From the NCBI RefSeq assembly GCF_025961225.1, contig NZ_JAOQNG010000001.1, forward strand, positions 1,215,001 through 1,279,000: DNA of 64,000 bases, given 5' to 3'. The notes beneath the pieces are model-generated. The model had not been told where the DNA came from. It saw nothing but the letters and a program-made list of their open reading frames with translations, and did no database searches. The DNA is from Azospirillum canadense (lineage in GTDB: Bacteria; Pseudomonadota; Alphaproteobacteria; Azospirillales; Azospirillaceae). Of the stretch, positions 17,885 to 25,239 are shown one piece after another. The first letter of the stretch is position 1. Each line of letters starts with the position of its first letter. The translations under genes and the position numbers were made by a program.

Positions 17885-18813
17885 GCGCCGACCTCGCGCT
17901 GATCGGCCCCGTCCTGGCGGCCATGCTGACCGCCGCGACGCCGCTGCTGTTCGCGGCCCTGGGCGAACTGGTGGTAGAGAAGTCCGGCGTCCTGAACCTG
18001 GGCGTGGAGGGCATGATGCTGGTGGGCGCGGTCTGCGGCTTCGCCGTCACCGCCCAGACCGGCAGCTCCAGCGCCGGCTTCGCGGTCGCGGCGCTGGCCG
18101 GCGCCGGTACGGCGGCGCTGTTCGGCGTGCTGACGCTGCTGCTGCTCGCCAACCAGGTTGCCACGGGCCTCGCGCTGACCCTGTTCGGCGTCGGCCTGTC
18201 GGCGCTGATCGGGCAGGGCTTCGTCGGCATCCCGATTCCCGACGTGCCGGAGCTGAACATCCCCGGCCTGACCGACCTGCCGGTGATCGGCAAGGCGCTG
18301 TTCGGCCAGGACGTGGTGGTCTATCTCGGCCTCGCCATGGTGCCGGCCGTGCACTGGTTCCTCTACGGCACGCGGCGCGGCCTGATCCTGCGCGCGGTGG
18401 GCGAGAACCACGCGGCAGCCCACGCGCTCGGCTACAAGGTCATCCGCATCCGCTTCCTGGCTGTGCTGTTCGGCGGCGCCATGAGCGGAATCGCCGGGGC
18501 CTACCTGTCGCTGGACTACACGCCCATGTGGGCGGAGGGCATCACGGCGGGCCGCGGCTGGATCGCGCTGGCGCTGGTCGTCTTCGCCACCTGGAAGCCG
18601 GGCCGCGTGCTGCTCGGCGCTTGGCTGTTCGGCGGCGTGACCATCGCGCAGCTGCACGTGCAGGGGCTGGGAATCGACATTCCGTCGCAGCTCTTGTCGA
18701 TGCTGCCGTATCTGGCTACGGTCGTGGTCCTGGTGCTGATCTCGCGGGACATCGCGCGCATCCGCCTCAACGCCCCGGCCAGCCTCGGGAAGGTCTTCCA
18801 TCCCGACGCTTGA
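17881..18813 (+). CDS. BMP-type ABC importer, permease 2
   Basis: A 310-residue permease, paralogous to and partner of the preceding one (YufQ-like). The segment EKSGVLNLGVEGMMLVGAVCGF is the family hallmark, followed by further membrane segments with ISRDIARIRLNAP at the C-terminal end. It overlaps the upstream permease by four bases and precedes the binding-protein gene by 62 bp. Confidence 0.92.
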   Translation: MSADLALIGPVLAAMLTAATPLLFAALGELVVEKSGVLNLGVEGMMLVGAVCGFAVTAQTGSSSAGFAVAALAGAGTAALFGVLTLLLLANQVATGLALTLFGVGLSALIGQGFVGIPIPDVPELNIPGLTDLPVIGKALFGQDVVVYLGLAMVPAVHWFLYGTRRGLILRAVGENHAAAHALGYKVIRIRFLAVLFGGAMSGIAGAYLSLDYTPMWAEGITAGRGWIALALVVFATWKPGRVLLGAWLFGGVTIAQLHVQGLGIDIPSQLLSMLPYLATVVVLVLISRDIARIRLNAPASLGKVFHPDA

Positions 18814-18875
18814 CGGTGCCGAGCGCCGTTTCCAACCATGATCTTGCTGAACCATACAAATCAGGGAGCATTCAC

Positions 18876-19967
18876 GTGAACAGAAGGACCATGGGCAAGA
18901 CCCTGGCGGGTCTGGCCGCCGGCGCGGCGATCATGGCGTTGGGTGTCGGCGCCGCCGACGCGCAGGAGAAGCTGAAGGTCGGCTTCGTCTATGTCGGCCC
19001 GGTCAGCGACCACGGTTACAGCTACCAGCACGACCAGGGCCGCTTGGCGGTCGAGAAGGAACTGGGCGACAAGGTCACCACCACCTTCGTCGAAAACGTT
19101 CCCGAGGGTGCCGACGCCGAGCGCGTGATCGAGCAGCTGGCCACCTCCGGCCACAAGCTGATCTTCACGACCTCCTTCGGCTTCATGAACCCGACGCTGA
19201 AGGTCGCCCAGCGCCATCCCGACGTGAAGTTCGAGCACGCCACCGGCTACAAGCGCGCCGCGAACGTCGCCACCTACTCCGCGCGCTTCTACGAGGGTCG
19301 CACGGTCATCGGCCAGATCGCCGGCAAGATGACCAAGTCGAACATCATCGGCTACATCGGCTCCTTCCCGATTCCGGAGGTGATCAGCGGCATCAACGCC
19401 TTCACCCTGGCGCTGCGCGAGGTGAACCCGAAGGCCGAGGTCCGCGTCGTCTGGGTGAACAGCTGGTACGACCCCGGCAAGGAGGCCGAGGCGGCCAAGG
19501 CCCTGATCGACCAGGGCGCCGACGTCCTGTCGCTGCACACCGACAGCCCGGCCGCCATCCAGGTCGCGCAGGAGCGCGGGCTGTACGTGTTCGGCCAGTC
19601 TTCCGACATGACCCGCTTCGGCCCGAAGGCGCACCTGACCGCCATCGTGGACGACTGGCGCAGCTATTACGTCTCCCGCGTCAAGGCGGCGCTGGACGGC
19701 AGCTGGAAGTCCCAGGACACCTGGGGCGGCTTCAAGGACCACATGCTGTTCCTCGCCCCCTACAACCCGGCGCTCCCGAAGGAGATCGTCGACGCGGCCG
19801 AGAAGACCCGCACGGACATCATGGAAGGCAAGCGCCATCCCTTCCAGGGCCCGGTGAAGGACCAGTCCGGGAAGCTGGTCATCGCCGAAGGAAAGCAGGC
19901 CACCGACGAGCAGATCCTGAAGATGGACTGGTACGTCGAAGGCGTGCAGGGCAAGGTTCCGAAGTAA
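18876..19967 (+). CDS. BMP-family nucleoside-binding protein
   Basis: A 363-residue periplasmic solute-binding protein. The GTG start is preceded by GGGAG. The signal peptide runs to about AADAQEK, without a clear lipobox. The mature protein starts LKVGFVYVGPVSDHGYSYQHDQGR, the standard opening of the PnrA/Med (BMP) fold that wraps the nucleoside base. Family features include VIEQLATSGHKLIFTTSFGFM and IGYIGSFPIPEVISGINAF. It is last in the operon, followed by a strong terminator. The ligand is inferred to be a purine nucleoside. Confidence 0.93.
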   Translation: MNRRTMGKTLAGLAAGAAIMALGVGAADAQEKLKVGFVYVGPVSDHGYSYQHDQGRLAVEKELGDKVTTTFVENVPEGADAERVIEQLATSGHKLIFTTSFGFMNPTLKVAQRHPDVKFEHATGYKRAANVATYSARFYEGRTVIGQIAGKMTKSNIIGYIGSFPIPEVISGINAFTLALREVNPKAEVRVVWVNSWYDPGKEAEAAKALIDQGADVLSLHTDSPAAIQVAQERGLYVFGQSSDMTRFGPKAHLTAIVDDWRSYYVSRVKAALDGSWKSQDTWGGFKDHMLFLAPYNPALPKEIVDAAEKTRTDIMEGKRHPFQGPVKDQSGKLVIAEGKQATDEQILKMDWYVEGVQGKVPK

Positions 19968-19986
19968 GCCGGTACCAGAGCACAAG

Positions 19987-20016
19987 AAAAAGGGAGGCGA
20001 AAGCCTCCCTTTTTTT
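19987..20016. terminator. Strong Rho-independent terminator, bidirectional
   Basis: AAAAAGGGAGGC and GCCTCCCTTTTT form a 12-bp stem with a GAAA tetraloop, followed by a T-run on the plus strand. The A-run on the left gives T's on the minus strand, so it can end both the BMP operon and the convergent hypothetical gene. Confidence 0.92.
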
Positions 20017-20037
20017 ATCCGGAAATTTGTAGGTTCC

Positions 20038-20430
20038 TCACCCCGGCGGCAGCTTTCCGACCGCCGCCCATCCCATCCCCGACAGGCGCATCACCTCCGG
20101 GCCGCTGCCGGCGGGGTTGGGCTCCAGCATCACCAGTTCGCGGTTCTCGAACCAAGCCCAGCGCGGCACCTCGGCGATGGTCGGGACCCAACCGTCGGCC
20201 ATGCGCGCCAGCACCTCCAGGTCGGCGGTGGCGATGGGGAATTTCGGCTTCTTCGGCGCGGCCCTGGCCGCCTCGGCGGCGGGCTTTGCGGCGGGCGGCG
20301 CGTCGACCCCGGCGCGGGCGCGGATCCAGTCGGTCTGGTAGGCGCGCAGCGCCTGTTCCAGCTCCTCCCGCGCGGGCTCGGTCGGGCAGCGCAGAAAGCC
20401 GTCCAGAAGGGTTCGCAGCGACTCGGACAT
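20038..20430 (-). CDS. Hypothetical protein
   Basis: A 130-residue soluble protein of unknown family. A helical N-terminus (SLRTLLDGFLRCPTEPAREELEQALRAYQTDWI) is followed by an Ala/Pro/Lys linker. A compact C-terminal domain (EVLARMADGWVPTIAEVPRWAWFENRELVMLEP) comes last. The ATG at 20430 has AGGGAG upstream; the frame stays open upstream but without protein-like character. It faces the BMP operon across a shared terminator. Confidence 0.65.
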   Translation of the reverse strand: MSESLRTLLDGFLRCPTEPAREELEQALRAYQTDWIRARAGVDAPPAAKPAAEAARAAPKKPKFPIATADLEVLARMADGWVPTIAEVPRWAWFENRELVMLEPNPAGSGPEVMRLSGMGWAAVGKLPPG

Positions 20431-20606
20431 GATGGCGCTCCCTAGGCAGTTCCACCGCGCGGCAATTCCACGGCGCATTGGTCGGAAAGCGATGGCTTTT
20501 GCACATCATGGCGGGAACCGCAAGGGCGCCGCTGGGACGAAGGCCTTTCGCCGTTGTTGGATGGGGCGGGAGCAGCAACGCTCCGGCTTGTGGAAGGGGA
20601 TCGACG

Positions 20607-20975
20607 ATGAGACGGGTGATGATCGCCGGCGCCGGGGCGCTGGCCATGATGGCGCTGGCCGGCTGTTCGGAGACGAATTCCTGGTTCGGATCGAGCCCCA
20701 GCGATACGGCAAGCGGCTCCACGGCTACGGTTCCGCGCGGCACGTCGGGGACCACCATGGGGACTGGGGCGGGCGATGCCACGACCGGCACGGGCACCGA
20801 CACCTCCGGCACCAGCATGATCCCGCCGACCGACGGCGCGGTGGCGACTCAGCGGCGCGCGCGCGGCGCCGGCATGAGCGATGGTGCCGGCGAGCGCAAC
20901 CGCGCCTTCTACCCGGGCACGTTGGGCGGCAACGGCCTGTGGACCAACGAAACCGACGCGCCGGGCGCCAACTGA
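20607..20975 (+). CDS. Small lipoprotein, Thr/Gly/Ser-rich
   Basis: A 122-residue lipoprotein: signal peptide MRRVMIAGAGALAMMALAGC with lipobox LAGC and lipidated Cys at residue 20. The mature part is mostly low complexity (Thr, Ser, Gly) up to a conserved-looking tail, ERNRAFYPGTLGGNGLWTNET. AAGGGG precedes the ATG. Family unknown; the flexible linker suggests an envelope-anchored protein with a short C-terminal interaction motif. Confidence 0.65.
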   Translation: MRRVMIAGAGALAMMALAGCSETNSWFGSSPSDTASGSTATVPRGTSGTTMGTGAGDATTGTGTDTSGTSMIPPTDGAVATQRRARGAGMSDGAGERNRAFYPGTLGGNGLWTNETDAPGAN

Positions 20976-20993
20976 CAGGCTCCGGATAGAAAA

Positions 20994-21043
20994 GGGCCCC
21001 GCCATGGTCCCTGGACATGACGTCCAGGGTCGCGGCGGGGCCC
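20994..21043. repeat. Nested palindrome after the small lipoprotein gene
   Basis: GGGCCCCGCC (20994-21003) pairs with GGCGGGGCCC (21034-21043), enclosing a second 8-bp stem CCCTGGAC / GTCCAGGG. Preceded by AAAA but not followed by a T-run. It may act as a terminator, or be a REP-like element. Confidence 0.6.
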
Positions 21044-21215
21044 ATCAGGAGGCACAATCCCCTGTGCTGCCTTCCGAACAACGCAGGAACCGCGTTCCTG
21101 TTCCCGGCCCTTGATTTCTGTCGAGGGCGAACACCATCAACGCCGCGGTCCGAAGCGGCGGAGCTTGCGTTGTCCTTCCAGCGCATCCGTCAGTTCGTCG
21201 CGGGAGGGGAAAGCC

Positions 21216-21695
21216 ATGAATCGGGGGTTCGCGTTCGCGTCGCGCGCCATGTATCTGCTGGCGACCATCGTGCTGTTCCTCTTCGCCCTGGTGTTCGTCG
21301 GGGTGGCGGCCCTGGCGGTGGTGGAGGGCGTCGTGGCGCTGGACGCGTCGGCGGCGACGAGCGCGCTGCTCGACGGGGTCGGCCTGATCGTGCTGGCCAT
21401 CGCTGTGTTCGAGATCGCCAAATACCTGTACGAGGAGGAGTTCGCGCGCGACCGGGAACTGCACCGCGCCGCCGAGGCGCGGCGGACCCTGACCAAGTTC
21501 CTGACCACCATCATCATCGCGTCCAGCCTGGAAGGGCTCGTCCTGGTGTTCGAGGCGCGGACGTCGGACATGAGCGCAATGGTATACCCGGCCCTCCTCC
21601 TTCTGGTCATCGTCTGCCTGGTCCTGGGGCTCGCGGCCTTCCAGTGGATCAGCCGCCGCGCCGAATCCATCGACCCCAGCCAGGGCGACGCCTGA
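21216..21695 (+). CDS. Small inner-membrane protein
   Basis: A 159-residue protein with four predicted membrane segments: about residues 10-40, 48-70, 95-117 and 122-145. A charged cytoplasmic loop (KYLYEEEFARDRELHRAAEARR) lies in the middle. GGGAGGGG precedes the ATG at 21216. No catalytic motif is seen; I do not recognise a named function. Confidence 0.7.
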   Translation: MNRGFAFASRAMYLLATIVLFLFALVFVGVAALAVVEGVVALDASAATSALLDGVGLIVLAIAVFEIAKYLYEEEFARDRELHRAAEARRTLTKFLTTIIIASSLEGLVLVFEARTSDMSAMVYPALLLLVIVCLVLGLAAFQWISRRAESIDPSQGDA

Positions 21696-21802
21696 GCATC
21701 CGAAGGGGGATCCCCCTATGGCGGGGCGGGTTCCCGCGCGAAACGCGTGTCCCAACATTCCTGGAAGGAGCCTGATCACCCCTCCGCAGCGGAGCCGGAA
21801 CC

Positions 21803-22411
21803 ATGTTCGAACCCAGCGAGATCGGCCGCATCACCCCCGACGAGCAGGCCGACGCCCTGCGCACCCTGATCGCCGTCTTCGCCACCTCGGTGGTGAGGCC
21901 GGGCGAGCGGCGGCCCCGCAACGCGGTCAGCGCGGAGATCATCGACATCCTCGACGAGGTTCCGGCGGAACAGGCGGAGGCCGTCGCCCAGCTCTTCACC
22001 ATGATGGCGCTGCGCCTGCGCCGGAAGGGGCGGCCGCGCCGCACGACCTTCCGCCTGACGCTGGAGACCGCTCTGCTCGCCCGCTCCTACGTGGGGGAGC
22101 CGGCGCCGTCCAACGAGACCTCCTACCTGTCCTCCGACCGGCCCGGGCTGCGCGCCATTGACCTCGCCTGCTCCGAACTGCTGGAGCGCATGGCCGGCGT
22201 GCCGGACGCGGACCAGCGCGCCTGGCTGACCGCCCAGGTCATCGCCACCGGCTTGATCGACGCCGACCGCCGCCACACGCTGGGCGGCGCGGACCGCGAC
22301 GTGGGCGACATGGCCGTGGCGGAGTTCCTGCTGCGCTCCGCTGCGCAATACCTCGCCGCCACCGCCGTCCGGTCCCCACCCCCAACCACGCCGGAGGACC
22401 GCAAGGACTGA
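21803..22411 (+). CDS. Hypothetical protein
   Basis: A 202-residue soluble, mostly helical protein of unknown family. It has EIIDILDEVPAEQAEAVAQLFTMM and, later, ELLERMAGVPDADQRAWLTAQ, which may be two copies of one helical unit. The proline-rich tail (SPPPTTPED) is probably disordered. It is convergent with the GGDEF response regulator and shows no link to a pathway. Confidence 0.6.
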   Translation: MFEPSEIGRITPDEQADALRTLIAVFATSVVRPGERRPRNAVSAEIIDILDEVPAEQAEAVAQLFTMMALRLRRKGRPRRTTFRLTLETALLARSYVGEPAPSNETSYLSSDRPGLRAIDLACSELLERMAGVPDADQRAWLTAQVIATGLIDADRRHTLGGADRDVGDMAVAEFLLRSAAQYLAATAVRSPPPTTPEDRKD

Positions 22412-22431
22412 CGCCCAGGGTGGGAGAATTC

Positions 22432-23337
22432 CTAATCGGCGACCACGACCCGGTTCCGTCCGGCTTCCTTGGCGCGGTAGAGCGCGGCGTCGGCTTCCTT
22501 CAGCGCCGGCTCGATGCCGCGTCCGCCGGTCGGGCTGGAGACCATCACGGCCGCATCGACGGCGGCGACGCCGAAGCTGGCGGTCATGTGGAACCGCACG
22601 CCGTCCTGCACGACCGGCAAGGCGGCGACCAGCGCGCGCAGCCGCTCCGCGACCAGGGGCGCGTCGTCGATGCCGGTTTCCGGAAGCAGGACCACGAACT
22701 CCTCCCCGCCGTAGCGGCCGAGGAGATCGCAGGGCCGCAGGTCGTCGCGCAGCGCCTGGGCAAATCGCCGCAGCGCCTCGTCGCCGGCGGCGTGCCCGTA
22801 GGTGTCGTTGATCCGCTTGAAATGGTCGATGTCGGCCATCACCACCGACAGCGGATGGCCATAACGGCGCGACCGAGCGATCTCCTCGTCCGCGCGCTCC
22901 AGGACGCTGCGGCGGTTGGCGAGGCCGGTCAAGGGGTCGGTCCGCGCCTGGTCCAGCAGCTGCCGGTGCATCGCGGTGATGCGTCCGCCGGCCTTCAGCC
23001 GCGCCTTCAGGTGGGCGCTGTTGACCGGCTTGTGGATGAAGTCGTCCGCCCCGGCGTCCAGCGCCTTGAACTCGTAGAAGGCGTCGTCGTGGGCGGTCAT
23101 CAGGATCAGGTAGGCGTAGGCGGTGCGCGGGTCGGCGCGCAGGTGCCAGCACACCTCCAGCCCGCTCAGCCGGGGCATTTCCCAATCGATGATGGCGATG
23201 TCGAACGGCTCACTCCAGGCGCAGTCCAGCGCCTCCTGGCCGTCCCTGGCCAGGATCACCTCGTGCCCATAGGACGCCACCTGCTCCGACAGAATGGCGC
23301 GCATCAGGACGGTGTCGTCGGCGATGAGGACGCGCAT
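22432..23337 (-). CDS. Response regulator with GGDEF diguanylate cyclase domain
   Basis: A 301-residue two-domain signalling protein that makes cyclic di-GMP when phosphorylated. The receiver domain (1-120) has the acidic pair in LIADD, phospho-acceptor Asp in IAIIDWEMP, the Thr in LMTAHD and Lys in IHKPVN. The cyclase domain (about 140-300) has the active-site motif GRYGGEEF and an inhibitory I-site R-P-C-D five residues ahead of it, so product feedback is expected. I chose the ATG at 23337 where the receiver fold begins; upstream in-frame starts would add a non-conserved leader. No histidine kinase is adjacent. Confidence 0.92.
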   Translation of the reverse strand: MRVLIADDTVLMRAILSEQVASYGHEVILARDGQEALDCAWSEPFDIAIIDWEMPRLSGLEVCWHLRADPRTAYAYLILMTAHDDAFYEFKALDAGADDFIHKPVNSAHLKARLKAGGRITAMHRQLLDQARTDPLTGLANRRSVLERADEEIARSRRYGHPLSVVMADIDHFKRINDTYGHAAGDEALRRFAQALRDDLRPCDLLGRYGGEEFVVLLPETGIDDAPLVAERLRALVAALPVVQDGVRFHMTASFGVAAVDAAVMVSSPTGGRGIEPALKEADAALYRAKEAGRNRVVVAD

Positions 23338-23558
23338 GCGGGCAGCCTGCACGGATCCTTCGCCTACGGTCAATGTGACGGTTGGGCGCAGGTGAACGCC
23401 GATACCCGTGAAGGTGGTGTCTGCCACGGCCATAGGCCCTATACGCCTCGCGGAAACGTTGCGCCTAAGGTCGGGGTCGCCGCATCGCCCACCCTGCGGC
23501 ATAGTGTGGTCGGTAAGCCCTGCTCCGAATAAGGGCAAACAAATGAAGAGAGGACAGC

Positions 23559-24473
23559 ATGGCCCGCAACACGGGCTCCTTTGGGGGCGTCTACGGGTTC
23601 CCGGAATCGGCGGACTGCGCGCGGCGCCTGGCGGAGGCGCTGGACGTCCCTTGCCACATCGCGGAGCTGCACCGCTTTCCAGACGGCGAAAGCCTCGTCC
23701 GACTGCCCCAGGCGGCGGAGCGGCCGGTCGGCCGCGCGGTCGTCTACCGCTCGCTCGACCAGCCGAACGACAAGTTGATCGAGCTGACTCTGGCCGCCTC
23801 CGTCCTGCGCCGCCACGGCGCGACGGAGCTGTGCCTGGTCGCCCCCTACATGGCCTACATGCGGCAGGACGCCGTCTTCCGTCCCGGCGAGCCGGTGAGC
23901 CAAGCGGTGGTCGGCGACTGGCTCGGCCGGCTGTTTGACCGCTTCGTCTGCGTGGAGCCGCACCTGCACCGCACCCACACGCTGGACGAGGTGTTCGTCG
24001 GCCGCCCGTCGGTCTGCCTGACCGGCGCCGGCCCCATCGCCGACCGCCTGCGCGCGGACAGGGTGTCCCCGGACACCGTGATCGTCGGCCCGGACGAGGA
24101 GGCGGCGCCCTTGGTCGAGGCGGTGGCCGGCCCGCTCGGCCTGACCGCCGTCGTCGGCCGGAAGGAGCGGCGCGGCGACCGCGACGTCACGGTGGCTCTG
24201 CCCGCCGACGCGCCGCTGGCCGGCCGGCCGGTGGCGATCGTGGACGACGTCATCAGTTCCGGCGAGACCATCTTCTCCTGCGCCCGCGCCGCCCGCGCGG
24301 CCGGTGCCTCCTCCATCCGCGTGTTCGGCGTGCACGCCCTGTTCACCGATTCCGTCGCGGCGCGCTTCGTCGCGGAGGGACTGGGCACGCCGCTGTCCTG
24401 CGACGGGGTCCCGCACTCCTCCAACGGCCTGCCGCTCGGCCGGCTCATCGCCGACGCGCTGCTGCGCGACTGA
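23559..24473 (+). CDS. Ribose-phosphate pyrophosphokinase-like protein (class III type)
   Basis: A 304-residue phosphoribosyltransferase-fold protein that would make PRPP from ribose 5-phosphate and a nucleotide. It has the Prs N-terminal HRFPDGESLVRLP, the YMAYMRQD flexible-loop region, VEPHLHRTHTL, and the PRPP loop VAIVDDVISSGET. The loop and VGRKERRGDRDV are closer to archaeal class III enzymes and to bacterial paralogs than to canonical PrsA, which has a different loop. It is probably a second Prs-like enzyme with a specialised role; no pathway partner is adjacent except an unknown helical protein. Confidence 0.8.
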   Translation: MARNTGSFGGVYGFPESADCARRLAEALDVPCHIAELHRFPDGESLVRLPQAAERPVGRAVVYRSLDQPNDKLIELTLAASVLRRHGATELCLVAPYMAYMRQDAVFRPGEPVSQAVVGDWLGRLFDRFVCVEPHLHRTHTLDEVFVGRPSVCLTGAGPIADRLRADRVSPDTVIVGPDEEAAPLVEAVAGPLGLTAVVGRKERRGDRDVTVALPADAPLAGRPVAIVDDVISSGETIFSCARAARAAGASSIRVFGVHALFTDSVAARFVAEGLGTPLSCDGVPHSSNGLPLGRLIADALLRD

Positions 24474-24565
24474 GGGAAGCACCCTCCGGAGCGCGGCATC
24501 TGCGACCCTCCCCACCTGCCCGCGCATGGTGTAGGGTTGCTCGTGCCGCACTCTTGGAGGTTGAC

Positions 24566-25078
24566 ATGGCGTTGGGGAAGGTGGCGACGATCGTGCTCCA
24601 GATGGCACGCAAGCTGGCGGAGGACGTCGTCCGGCTGGGCCGGGTGCGCGACGCCGGCAAGCCGAAGACCTTCCCGCATTTCCGTGAGATCCGCGGCGCC
24701 TACCTGGACATCCAGGGCCTGATCTTTTCCATCCAGGAGCGGCTGGATGTCGCGGGCAAGGAGTTGCCCGAGAATTTCCCGCAGTGGGTCATCCGGCAGA
24801 AGCTGACCGCCATCGCCCATTTCACCGACATCAGCTACGCCTTCGTCAGCGACCCGCCGCTGGCGCTGACCAGCTCGCTGGGCGCCTTCGACGTCCTGCT
24901 GGCGGAGCAGAAGGCCTTCAGCGAGACGCTGAACGCCTTCGACATGCTGCTGATGGAAGCGGGCATCGACGACAAGACCGCCGACGAGCTGGACGCCACC
25001 CGCACCAAGATCGAGCACATCCTGGGCATGATCGACGCGCTGCTGAAAAACAGCCCGAAGGTTCTGGAGGAGTTCTGA
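24566..25078 (+). CDS. Hypothetical helical protein
   Basis: A 170-residue soluble protein with TTGGAGG seven bases before the ATG. It is almost entirely helical: VATIVLQMARKLAEDVVRLGRVRD, IQGLIFSIQERLDVAGKELP, AFDVLLAEQKAFSETLNAFDMLLMEAG, and a final DATRTKIEHILGMIDALLK. There is no signal peptide, membrane segment or catalytic motif. Family unknown. It follows the PRPP synthase paralog by about 90 bp. Confidence 0.65.
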   Translation: MALGKVATIVLQMARKLAEDVVRLGRVRDAGKPKTFPHFREIRGAYLDIQGLIFSIQERLDVAGKELPENFPQWVIRQKLTAIAHFTDISYAFVSDPPLALTSSLGAFDVLLAEQKAFSETLNAFDMLLMEAGIDDKTADELDATRTKIEHILGMIDALLKNSPKVLEEF

Positions 25079-25087
25079 TCGCGGAGC

Positions 25088-25165
25088 CGCGCCCGGCACA
25101 CGCGCCCGGCACACGCGCCCGGCACACGCGCCCGACACACGCGCCCGACACACGCGCCCGGCACA
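25088..25165. repeat. 13-bp tandem repeat, six copies
   Basis: Six head-to-tail copies of CGCGCCCGGCACA; copies 4 and 5 have a G-to-A change at position 9. It lies in the gap before the CHASE-GGDEF-EAL gene, starting 10 bases after the upstream stop codon. Length variation by replication slippage is likely. Confidence 0.9.
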
Positions 25166-25239
25166 CGCGATGGGCGATCTGTTCAAAATGAAGACGCTTT
25201 CCGCAGGGCGGCAATCTGGGTAAGGTCTATTCTCGCGTG

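Noticed and set aside
25088..25165. 13-bp repeats considered as an iteron-type origin or CRISPR.
   Set aside because: No spacers, no AT-rich region, no replication gene nearby; a simple VNTR is enough.
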